64,000 nt of DNA, from contig NZ_AP024851.1 of NCBI RefSeq assembly GCF_024346675.1, forward strand, positions 1,736,001 to 1,800,000. Direction: 5' to 3'. This DNA comes from Photobacterium sanguinicancri (lineage in GTDB: Bacteria > Pseudomonadota > Gammaproteobacteria > Enterobacterales > Vibrionaceae). Both the position numbers and the translations under genes were made by a program. Below are positions 46,614 to 54,335 of the stretch, piece after piece; within the stretch, counting starts at the first letter, position 1, and every line of letters begins with the position of its first letter. Below the pieces are notes generated by a model. The model searched no databases. It saw nothing but the letters and a program-made list of their open reading frames with translations, and was not told the DNA's origin.

Positions 46614-48980
46614 ATGTTGCCTAAGTTCCCTAATACTCTCAGTTCTCGACTTGTTGCAGCATTTACTTGTATTTTGCTCATGGTATTTTTTATCAGCTTA
46701 GTGGCGTTCACTACGTGGAATATGCTCGATGACAAAGTAAACACGATGCTTGATAATAATATGCCATCATTAAAGGTCAGCTACCAATTAGAGCGAAGTA
46801 GTACTCAATTACAAGCTTATTTAAATGAAGTTCATACCACAAGAAATATCATTAGACTCAATCAAATTGATGCACATTTGCAAAAAAGCCTAGACGATAT
46901 TAATCGTTTTACCATTAAATTAACAAACTCAAAAGCCATTAAAAAATTAAGGGATGAATATCAACAACTCGGTGTGGATATTCAGTTATTTGTACCTTTA
47001 TTATCAAATAAAGTGAAGTTGAAACAAGAGCTAGATAAGATTTCTGAGAGTATGTTATGGCTTCATCAGGATATTGTTGATGAAGTGAACCCTTTAAGAC
47101 AAGAAATAGAATGGCAAATTACCAGTGAGAGAATGCGATTAAGCCCTGAAAAGAAATCAAAATTGTATGATGACTTTACAACATTACAAATGATGACCCT
47201 CAAGGAGAACGAACTAGTCTCATTAGTGAATGAGGTTGTCAGACAATATAAACAGCGTAATTTGGAAAGTGCATTTCATTTTATTAGTTATAAAACGGAT
47301 GAAATTAAAAGGCTGAGTGAAAGGCTTGAGCATAACGCGGCGAGTATTACATATAGGCAGTTACTACTTGAGTTCTTTGCACTCGTTAAACCAAATGGGA
47401 AATTGCACAATAACCTTAAAGCGCTAAAGTCACTTTCTGAGCAATCTAATCAGCAAAGAGAAACCATCCAATCTCGTTTAGAAAATCAACAAAAGCAGAT
47501 AAAGAGCTTGGTAAGTAAGACCAGTGTTGAGTTGGCTGGGATCAAGCTAAGTACCAGAAATATTATTGAAGCTGGCAATGTGCTTCTTATCATGGTGTTA
47601 GTATCTTCCATTCTTATCAGTGCATTAATTTACTTTTATTTTGTACGTAAACGTATCGTACAACGGCTATATGATTTGAGCGTTAATTTAAATTCAGTTT
47701 CGGCTGGTGAGACAAAGCAATTGATTCCTGTAACAGGAAGAGATGAGATTGGTTTATTGGGGCGTACTTTAAGTGAGTTTTGTTTACAACTTCAAGAGAT
47801 CGAAAATACCAATGCGTTAAATCTTATCAATAACACGCAAGCCAGCCTTGTGACTTGCACCACGGATGGCGTGATTGAGTCGATGAATTTTAGTGCTCGC
47901 AACTTATTTAAGCTCTGCAATAAGTCTTTTGATAAGGACTATATTTGGGGATTATTTAATCCTCGTTACCATTATCAACTCAGGTCGATTTTTTCACCTG
48001 AAAGTCTCTTATTGGTCAATGGTGCGTACACAATTACGCTGGAAATAGAAAGTGAAGATGAACTGGTTCAATATTTTAGATTGGACTTACGTGTATATTA
48101 TCAAAATACGGCACCCAAGATCATCATTACGTTAACGGATATTACAGAGCAAGAGAATGTAGCACGCTGGCTTGAACAAAAAGTAGAAGAGAAAACCCAA
48201 TCGTTAACACAAGCCAACGCTGAATTGCATTGCCAGATAGAAGAGAGAAAGCGTGCTGAAACAAGCCTTGTTGCGACGCAAGAAGAACTGATTCAAGCGG
48301 CTAAAATGGCCGTTGTCGGGCAAGCCATGACAACCCTTGCGCATGAACTGAATCAGCCCCTATCAGCGCTTTCTACGTACATCTATACCGTGCAGATGAC
48401 ATATAACCAAAATGATTACCCAGATATCTACGACACCATGGATAAAATGGATGAGATCAGTGATCGCATGGAGCAGATTATTACTAATTTGCGTGGTTTT
48501 TCGAAGAAGACATCATTCACGAACCCTGCGGTTGAGGTCAACCTTTACCAAGCCGCTAATAATGCAATCGGCATCGCGGATTCAAGAGCGAAGCAGCACA
48601 ACATTATATTGAACAATCAACTTGATGAGGATTGCTGCTGTATTGGTGATCTTATTCAGATTGAGCAAGTTATTGTTAATTTACTCATTAATAGTTGTGA
48701 TGCTTTAGCGCCTATTGCCGAAGATCAAGGTGTCGTGACACTAAGCAAATTAAAGTGTGGCCAAGATTCATTAATTTTGGCTTGTAGTGATAATGGCCCT
48801 GGTTTTGATCACACCATTATTAATCAAATTTTTACCCCGTTTACGACAACAAAGGAAGTGGGGTTAGGCCTTGGTTTAAATATTTGCCATTCGATAATGG
48901 ACCGTTTAAATGGCTCGATTCAACTCGCATCAACGTTAGATGGTGGTGCAATGATAGTTTTGGAGTTCCCGATACAATGA
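46614..48980 (+). CDS. pgtB: Sensor histidine kinase PgtB
   Basis: A 788-residue membrane kinase. TM1 about 13-34, a long helical periplasmic domain, TM2 about 323-345, HAMP, a PAS-like region about 400-520, a coiled coil (VEEKTQSLTQANAELHCQIE), the H-box with H577 in LAHELNQPLSALS, and the ATPase domain with DNGPGFD and GLGLGLNICHSIM. It belongs to the group of kinases that pair with NtrC/DctD-type regulators. Its stop overlaps pgtA's start as ATGA. Confidence 0.9.
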   Translation: MLPKFPNTLSSRLVAAFTCILLMVFFISLVAFTTWNMLDDKVNTMLDNNMPSLKVSYQLERSSTQLQAYLNEVHTTRNIIRLNQIDAHLQKSLDDINRFTIKLTNSKAIKKLRDEYQQLGVDIQLFVPLLSNKVKLKQELDKISESMLWLHQDIVDEVNPLRQEIEWQITSERMRLSPEKKSKLYDDFTTLQMMTLKENELVSLVNEVVRQYKQRNLESAFHFISYKTDEIKRLSERLEHNAASITYRQLLLEFFALVKPNGKLHNNLKALKSLSEQSNQQRETIQSRLENQQKQIKSLVSKTSVELAGIKLSTRNIIEAGNVLLIMVLVSSILISALIYFYFVRKRIVQRLYDLSVNLNSVSAGETKQLIPVTGRDEIGLLGRTLSEFCLQLQEIENTNALNLINNTQASLVTCTTDGVIESMNFSARNLFKLCNKSFDKDYIWGLFNPRYHYQLRSIFSPESLLLVNGAYTITLEIESEDELVQYFRLDLRVYYQNTAPKIIITLTDITEQENVARWLEQKVEEKTQSLTQANAELHCQIEERKRAETSLVATQEELIQAAKMAVVGQAMTTLAHELNQPLSALSTYIYTVQMTYNQNDYPDIYDTMDKMDEISDRMEQIITNLRGFSKKTSFTNPAVEVNLYQAANNAIGIADSRAKQHNIILNNQLDEDCCCIGDLIQIEQVIVNLLINSCDALAPIAEDQGVVTLSKLKCGQDSLILACSDNGPGFDHTIINQIFTPFTTTKEVGLGLGLNICHSIMDRLNGSIQLASTLDGGAMIVLEFPIQ

Positions 48981-50245
48981 TTTTAGGTGATGATGTTCAA
49001 GTTGTGCTTATCGACGATGATCAACATGTTTTAGACTCTAGCCAACATCTATTACAGCTCGCAGGGTACAAAACAAAAGCGTTTTTAGATCCCCATAAAG
49101 CGCTACAGCAAATTCACTCTAACTGGTCGGGTGTAGTACTGACAGACATTTATATGCCGACCATGAGTGGCATGGACCTTATTGATAAGGTGAAAGAAAT
49201 TAGTCCACACTTGCCGATCATTACCATCACAGGTCATGGTGATATCGAAATGGCCGTAGAAGCCATTCAAAAAGGGGCATGTGATTATCTCGAAAAACCG
49301 CTGAAGCCGAAAAAGCTGTTAAGTTTACTCGAAAAAGTCATCAGCGAGCGGTCAAAAGTGGTAGAGCAATGGCATCTAATTGAGCGAGATTTACCTAAGA
49401 AACTTCTGGGTAAAAGTGTCGAAATTATTGAGATACACGAACGTATTAAATTACTGGCAACAGCAGATAAAGATGTCTTAATTGTTGGTGAAAACGGTGT
49501 TGGCCGTTATACCTCTGCGACCTTATTGCACGAGCTAAGTCCAAGAAACCATGCGGCCCTTATTTTTAAGGCAGGGGAGAGCTTGACGACTATCTCGGAC
49601 TTGGAAGACATCATTCAGGCGGCAGAAAATGGCACGGTGATCCTTAATGAGCCAAGTAAAATGGCCGAAGATGTCCAGTGTTATATGAGCCGTTACCTGC
49701 TTGAACAAGAAAGAACGGGAAAACATACCGTCAAGTTCATCACTATTTTTAGTCAGCCGCCTGAGTTAGCTTTGCAAGCACATGCGCTCATGCCAGAGCT
49801 GTATTACTTGCTCAATAACGCCAGATTTTCAATTCCACCTCTGAACAAGAGAAAGGAAGATATCAAAATTCTCTTTAAACACTTTTTGAAAAATAGCTGC
49901 CTGTTACTTAGTAAAGAGATCCCCAAAGTTGATAGCTCGTATTTAAATGTATTAAACGACCATTGTTGGCCGGGAAATGTCCGAGAACTGAAGAGCGTGG
50001 CAGAGCTATATGCCATTGGGATTGTGAAGCTATCAACGGCTGAGCGAGTCTATCCTGTTGAGCAAATGGATGGTGCGCTTGATGAGTTAGTGGAGAAGTA
50101 TGAAAGGCAGCTGATTGAAGATGCCTTGTATCTGTTTTCTGGCCAAATCAATGAAGTGTCTAATTACCTTAAGATCCAACGTAAGAAATTGTATTTGCGC
50201 ATGAAAAAGTATGAGCTGGATAAAGCGAATTACAAAAGAAACTAA
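48977..50245 (+). CDS. pgtA: Response regulator PgtA, with degenerate AAA+ domain
   Basis: A 422-residue DctD/NtrC-like regulator. ATG 48977 overlaps the pgtB stop by 4 bp. The receiver has D57 in VVLTDIYMP and K107 in YLEKPLKP. The central AAA+ domain is eroded: Walker A reads GENGVGRY with R177 in place of Lys, the whole GAFTGA-containing segment is missing, and Walker B reads GTVILNEP instead of GTLFLDEI. The Fis-type C-terminal HTH (EVSNYLKIQRKKLYLRMKKY) is intact. It probably activates pgtP without sigma-54. Confidence 0.88.
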   Translation: MILGDDVQVVLIDDDQHVLDSSQHLLQLAGYKTKAFLDPHKALQQIHSNWSGVVLTDIYMPTMSGMDLIDKVKEISPHLPIITITGHGDIEMAVEAIQKGACDYLEKPLKPKKLLSLLEKVISERSKVVEQWHLIERDLPKKLLGKSVEIIEIHERIKLLATADKDVLIVGENGVGRYTSATLLHELSPRNHAALIFKAGESLTTISDLEDIIQAAENGTVILNEPSKMAEDVQCYMSRYLLEQERTGKHTVKFITIFSQPPELALQAHALMPELYYLLNNARFSIPPLNKRKEDIKILFKHFLKNSCLLLSKEIPKVDSSYLNVLNDHCWPGNVRELKSVAELYAIGIVKLSTAERVYPVEQMDGALDELVEKYERQLIEDALYLFSGQINEVSNYLKIQRKKLYLRMKKYELDKANYKRN

Positions 50246-50256
50246 GATACTCATGT

Positions 50257-50294
50257 AAAGAAAATAGAGAGTAAAGCGACTCTCTACTTTCTTT
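50257..50294 (+). terminator. Terminator of pgtCBA
   Basis: TAGAGAGT (50265-50272) and ACTCTCTA (50279-50286) form a perfect 8-bp stem around AAAGCG, extended by flanking AAAGAAAA and CTTTCTTT. Confidence 0.75.
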
Positions 50295-50305
50295 AGGCTT
50301 AGGAC

Positions 50306-50480
50306 TCAAACGTCTTGTAATCGCCCTTTGAATAGCTCCACCAAGAGCTTGGTGCGTTTAGGTCAGTGTTCACGCTTGGGATAAAGAATATACAAAGGCA
50401 ATATCGGGTCTGTTTGCCATTGTGGCAGAAGCCGCCACGCGTAATATTCCTGCGATTTTCTGAGCAAGTCGCTTTGTTTG
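50306..50480 (-). pseudogene. C-terminal remnant of a LysR-family regulator
   Basis: Translating the minus strand from about 50479 down to 50306 gives KQSDLLRKSQEYYAWRLLPQWQTDP and then ILPLYILYPKREH, a TGA stop, then PKRTKLLVELFKGRLQDV and a final stop. This is the typical LysR C-terminus (LxxWQ-P-LYxLYP-R-H-P-K---L--F). An in-frame stop interrupts it and nothing upstream encodes the rest; homology ends at a pentanucleotide repeat. It is therefore a decayed fragment. Confidence 0.75.
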
Positions 50481-50515
50481 ATGATGTGATGTGATGTGAT
50501 GTGATGTGATGTGAT
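50481..50515. repeat. GTGAT pentanucleotide tandem repeat
   Basis: Six perfect GTGAT units (50486-50515) are preceded by one imperfect unit ATGAT. The tract sits at the broken edge of the LysR remnant, 95 bp upstream of the permease ATG. A 5-bp unit is prone to slippage. Confidence 0.9.
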
Positions 50516-50609
50516 AAAGATAAAGGGCATCCTCTTTTTTCAAAAAAATGTGCATCCTTTTGGTTTCTGATACGTGTTAATAGCAAAGCAGCAATTAGGA
50601 CGTACAAAC

Positions 50610-51599
50610 ATGTTGGACATCTTCACTCAGTTAGCGGATTGGCTGACCTTCACCGTGTTCAAGCTCTCACCTGATACCTCTGTCGGGATTGGGTTTCATT
50701 TCTTCATCGAAGACACCAGTAAGATCTTGGTATTACTGGTGTCTCTTATTTATGTTATTTCCTTTATTCGTGCCAGCTTGAGTGTTGAGAAGGTGCGCGA
50801 CTACCTCCAAGGTAAGCATAAAGGGGTCGGGTACTTTCTTGGTTCTACCTTTGGGGCAATCACCCCATTTTGTTCTTGTAGTTCTATTCCACTGTTTATG
50901 GGTTTTGTATCAGCTCAAATTCCTATTGGTGTGACGATAGCATTCTTGATCACTTCCCCCTTGGTGAATGAAGTGGTTGTCATCATGCTAGGCAGTTTGT
51001 TAGGCATCAAGTTCACCGTGATGTACGTCGCGATAGGGATGTTATTGGGCATGATTGGCGGTGTTATTTTAGATAAATGCCAAGCACATCGCTGGTTACA
51101 ACCTTTCCTTGCCAAAGCCTATCAACAAGTCGGGCAGGCGCAATCACAACAGCAAACTCAAGAGCCGACACATCAAAGGATGACCATGAAGGATCGCCAT
51201 GCCATTGCTGCTGGCGAAACAAAGACGATTTTTGGGCGGGTGTGGAAGTGGGTGATCGTCGGGGTTGGGTTAGGTGCTTTCATCCACGGCTTTGTGCCTG
51301 CTGAATGGTTCGAGCAAAACCTTGCCAGCGGACAATGGTGGACAGTGCCTGTTGCAACCCTGAGCGCCATTCCTATTTATGCTAATGCATCGGGTGTAGT
51401 GCCTATTATGGGATCGCTACTAGATAAAGGCATGCCAATAGGGACCACTCTGGCATTTTGCATGGGAGCTGTCGCGGTTAGCTTGCCGGAATTTATCATG
51501 CTGAAACAAGTGATGCGTTATCGCTTGTTAGCAGCAATCGCAGGGTATTTATTGATAGCCATTTCAATTACAGGTTGGCTCTTTAATTATTACTACTGA
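50610..51599 (+). CDS. Permease of the DUF318/ArsP type
   Basis: A 329-residue polytopic membrane protein starting at ATG 50610 (MLDIFTQLADWL) with TAGGA about 9 bases upstream; an upstream start is unlikely. Eight or more hydrophobic segments surround the signature TPFCSCSSIPLFMG with its CxC pair, and a hydrophilic loop rich in Q around 180-200. This family includes ArsP, an exporter of organic arsenicals, but others move unknown solutes. It is followed 23 bp later by a thioredoxin-fold gene, a common pairing. Confidence 0.85.
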   Translation: MLDIFTQLADWLTFTVFKLSPDTSVGIGFHFFIEDTSKILVLLVSLIYVISFIRASLSVEKVRDYLQGKHKGVGYFLGSTFGAITPFCSCSSIPLFMGFVSAQIPIGVTIAFLITSPLVNEVVVIMLGSLLGIKFTVMYVAIGMLLGMIGGVILDKCQAHRWLQPFLAKAYQQVGQAQSQQQTQEPTHQRMTMKDRHAIAAGETKTIFGRVWKWVIVGVGLGAFIHGFVPAEWFEQNLASGQWWTVPVATLSAIPIYANASGVVPIMGSLLDKGMPIGTTLAFCMGAVAVSLPEFIMLKQVMRYRLLAAIAGYLLIAISITGWLFNYYY

Positions 51600-51622
51600 T
51601 GTTTAATCATAAGGAATACACA

Positions 51623-51871
51623 ATGAAAACAATTCAAGTTTATGGCTCTGGTTGTAAAAACTGTACGGTTACCGCCGAGCGCATTCGTGCCGCAGCCACT
51701 AAGCTGGGTATCGATATTCAGCTGGAAAAGGTGACCAGCTTAGAAGCCATTATGATGGCGGGCGTGATGAGCACCCCAGGTGTCGGTATTGATGGGGTGG
51801 TAAAACATACTGGTTCTGTGCCATCTCTTGAGCAAGTGCACGAATTGTTGACTGAGAATGTTGTAGCCTAA
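51623..51871 (+). CDS. Small thioredoxin/glutaredoxin-like protein
   Basis: An 82-residue single-domain redox protein of the TM0996/MTH895 type. The active site is GSGCKNC (CxxC) at about residues 8-14, followed by a helix and STPGVGIDG, the cis-proline segment. ATG 51623 has AAGGA 8 bases upstream. It is co-transcribed with the permease and probably supplies or receives reducing equivalents at its CxC site, which is inference. Confidence 0.88.
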   Translation: MKTIQVYGSGCKNCTVTAERIRAAATKLGIDIQLEKVTSLEAIMMAGVMSTPGVGIDGVVKHTGSVPSLEQVHELLTENVVA

Positions 51872-51998
51872 TACTTGTTACCGTGAACGAGAATATTCTT
51901 ATTTTACGAATGATTCAGAATAATGAAGTCGCTTTGTCCAACACCGCCTTCGGTGAGGGAGTTGCGGCTTTTGTGTTTTCTTTTGGGGGTCTTCTGGT

Positions 51999-52559
51999 AT
52001 GGGAATGGCGATGAAGTGTCTGATGAAAGCGTGGGGCGAAGCTGAGCCACAGCTTTATAGTTGGCTGCTAAAACAGACGCAAAGTCAGCATGAAACGGAA
52101 GACATCATGCAAGACGTATTTCTTAAGGGGATGCGAAACCGCCAGCGTTTTTGTAGCTTACAAGATGGTAAGTCGTGGCTGTTTAAAGTGACTAAAAACC
52201 ATTTTATCGACAATGTTCGTCGTAAAGTTTATGCGGTCGAAATTGATGAACTGAAAGCAAATACCACTATCCCACCTGTGATGACACAACTGCAAACCTG
52301 CTTACCACGTATTTTGCCATTACTGACTGAAGAAGAACGCAATATCATTGAACAGTGCGATCTCAGTGGGATGACGCAAGTTGAATTCGCCAAATGTCAT
52401 CAACTCAGTTTGGCGGCAACCAAAGCTCGCCTGCGTCGCGCACGGTTAGCCCTCAAAACTAAGCTGATCACTGAATGCAAAGTGACACAAGATCAAACTG
52501 GCGTGTGTTGTTTTAAAAGGTTGCGTGTTTTACCTGCTGACGACGAAAGTACGGCTTAA
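51999..52559 (+). CDS. sigZ: ECF-type RNA polymerase sigma factor (SigZ-like)
   Basis: A 186-residue sigma-70 factor. Region 2 contains ETEDIMQDVFLKGM and SWLFKVTKNHFIDNVRRK; region 4 contains LTEEERNIIEQCDLSGMTQVEFAKCHQLSLAATKARLRRARLAL. The C-terminal tail has VCCFKRLR, a CC pair that might respond to metal or redox state. It lacks an adjacent anti-sigma gene. It lies 127 bp after the permease/thioredoxin pair, a grouping I recall as common in this family. A CACCG-CCTT-CGGTG hairpin lies in its leader (51942-51955). Confidence 0.8.
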   Translation: MGMAMKCLMKAWGEAEPQLYSWLLKQTQSQHETEDIMQDVFLKGMRNRQRFCSLQDGKSWLFKVTKNHFIDNVRRKVYAVEIDELKANTTIPPVMTQLQTCLPRILPLLTEEERNIIEQCDLSGMTQVEFAKCHQLSLAATKARLRRARLALKTKLITECKVTQDQTGVCCFKRLRVLPADDESTA

Positions 52560-52696
52560 ACTAGACAAAAATTGATTCTTTACTTTGTTTTTCTGTGCAC
52601 AGAATACCTCGATAAAGCTGCGCTACATCATTACCTATCACATGAATTTTGATAGCTTAGTGTGTGACCTAAGGTGAATGCAGCTAAGGATAGAGG

Positions 52697-54127
52697 GTGA
52701 AAGACGTCGTATTAGTATTTGGGGGCTTGGGGCATCCCAAGTCATCCGTTGTTGCGCTGTACCATGATTTACTACAAGCATTAAGCACACAGTATGCCCT
52801 TGTTGCCATAGATCCTGCTGCGTCAGACTTGGCCGCACATTCTCAGTTTGATTTTCCTTATGTTGCTCGCTATTCAAGCCTTGAAGAATATTTGACTCAT
52901 TATTCCAAGCGTTTAGATACAACGAATAAGAATGTGGCACGGATTGCTGCCGCATTGATCCTGACGCCAGTGGGCAGTCATCTCTCGATCATCAAGCATC
53001 TGAGTGCTTCCGTGAATGTTGATCAGCTTTTATTTGTGGTTGAGAAACCGTCTTTTGCACTCTCTGAGGTAGATGAAGGCTTCAGCCAAGTGATCCCCGA
53101 GCTTAAGCACCGTGGGGCGCGTTTTTACTTTATTGACACGGCATTGGTTTCACCCTCGGTGCAAGCCTTGTTTACTCCTGACCCGTTTGCTCAAGATTTG
53201 TCCGTTCACGATAATTTATCGGATCAAATGCTTTCCCTTGATCAACTTGGAATGCCAGAAAAGATTGTTGCCATTGCCAGCGATAATCCGACTGAGAGCA
53301 TTGAAGTGTTGAAGTCATACCGCTTTGCTAATCGTGTCGAGTTACTTAACGCCAGACAATTACTGTGCCCGCTCAAAAGTGGTGGTGCTGGTTTTGGTTT
53401 TGATATGGGGATCCATGCCATTGCAGGGTTAGTACGTTATCTTCAGCTTGCTGGCATGAGTGATGCGGACATTAACTTTGATTTTGTCCGAGCTGAATCG
53501 CTTGAATACTCGAAGTTGGTGCGTTCGCAAGGGGCTGAAACACACTTGTACGCGACTGGCACAATAACGTGGCTGCCTCTTCAACCTGTCGACAAGCAGT
53601 ACCTCAAAAGCCAACCTCATTCAGTTCAATGTTGTCGTTTGAGCCTTGAGGCTGGTAAAGCGGGAGATATTTGGGACAGACGCTTGGAGCTGCATTTTAG
53701 AGATACTGTGATTGCGATTGGCTTCGGTACGTTAGTGCACCCACCTTATTTATGGCGCAAGGATAAAAACGGTACAAAACTTCGCACCTTTGATGTGCGA
53801 GGCGCTGGTTATAAAATGCACTTTAATGACATTTTGTTTGCCCTTGGTGTTGATTGTTCGCCCATTCTGACATGCGAAGACAGTGAAACATTAATGTCCA
53901 AATCGATGAATCTATTAAGCGGGCTGTTTGTTTCTCTGGGTGATACTCAGATAGAAAAAGAGCGCAATATCTTTAAAACAAAACAACATGTGTATCAACA
54001 TATTGATGAAGTGTGTTCATCTGCATCACGTCATCAGCCCTCTTTCTTGACGGCTAAACAAATCACGATTCGTGACGCGTTAACCCTCATGCTGAATGAC
54101 CTCGCTTTAAAGGCTGTGATGACGTGA
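52697..54127 (+). CDS. Gfo/Idh/MocA-like oxidoreductase, divergent member
   Basis: A 476-residue protein starting at GTG with AAGGATAGAGG upstream. The N-terminus VVLVFGGLGHPKSS suggests a Rossmann fold with an altered glycine motif. The EKP motif is present (VVEKPSF), and GFDMGIHAIAGLVRYL matches the G-x-DMGxHxID segment of this family. It is about 120 residues longer than usual. Substrate and pathway unknown; it is not in an obvious operon. Confidence 0.65.
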   Translation: MKDVVLVFGGLGHPKSSVVALYHDLLQALSTQYALVAIDPAASDLAAHSQFDFPYVARYSSLEEYLTHYSKRLDTTNKNVARIAAALILTPVGSHLSIIKHLSASVNVDQLLFVVEKPSFALSEVDEGFSQVIPELKHRGARFYFIDTALVSPSVQALFTPDPFAQDLSVHDNLSDQMLSLDQLGMPEKIVAIASDNPTESIEVLKSYRFANRVELLNARQLLCPLKSGGAGFGFDMGIHAIAGLVRYLQLAGMSDADINFDFVRAESLEYSKLVRSQGAETHLYATGTITWLPLQPVDKQYLKSQPHSVQCCRLSLEAGKAGDIWDRRLELHFRDTVIAIGFGTLVHPPYLWRKDKNGTKLRTFDVRGAGYKMHFNDILFALGVDCSPILTCEDSETLMSKSMNLLSGLFVSLGDTQIEKERNIFKTKQHVYQHIDEVCSSASRHQPSFLTAKQITIRDALTLMLNDLALKAVMT

Positions 54128-54271
54128 TGTAAAACTCAGCCAAACAAGAGATGCGTCTACGGCGAACACCAATGAGTACACCATTATCGATATCGGTGCG
54201 CAGGGGAATTGTCAGCCCGAGCATAAGAAGCCGATTAACCTAACCACAGAACGTTGAGTTGAGAAGCTCCT

Positions 54272-54302
54272 AAAAAAATCCCCCGATGAGGTCGAGGGAT
54301 TT
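54272..54302 (-). terminator. Terminator of the M60 lipoprotein gene
   Basis: On the minus strand AAATCCCTCGACC pairs imperfectly with the segment ending GGGGGATTT and is followed by seven T. It lies 34 bp after the stop of the 1510-residue gene. Confidence 0.85.
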
Positions 54303-54335
54303 GATTCACACCGTCTGTGTTATAAAGCTTTAACC

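Noticed and set aside
50481..50515. CRISPR-like repeat
   Set aside because: The units are 5 bp, contiguous, and without spacers.
50299..50607. Minus-strand 102-codon open frame as a gene
   Set aside because: A different frame of the same DNA encodes a LysR C-terminus, and this frame's HIT/SHH run is just the GTGAT repeat.
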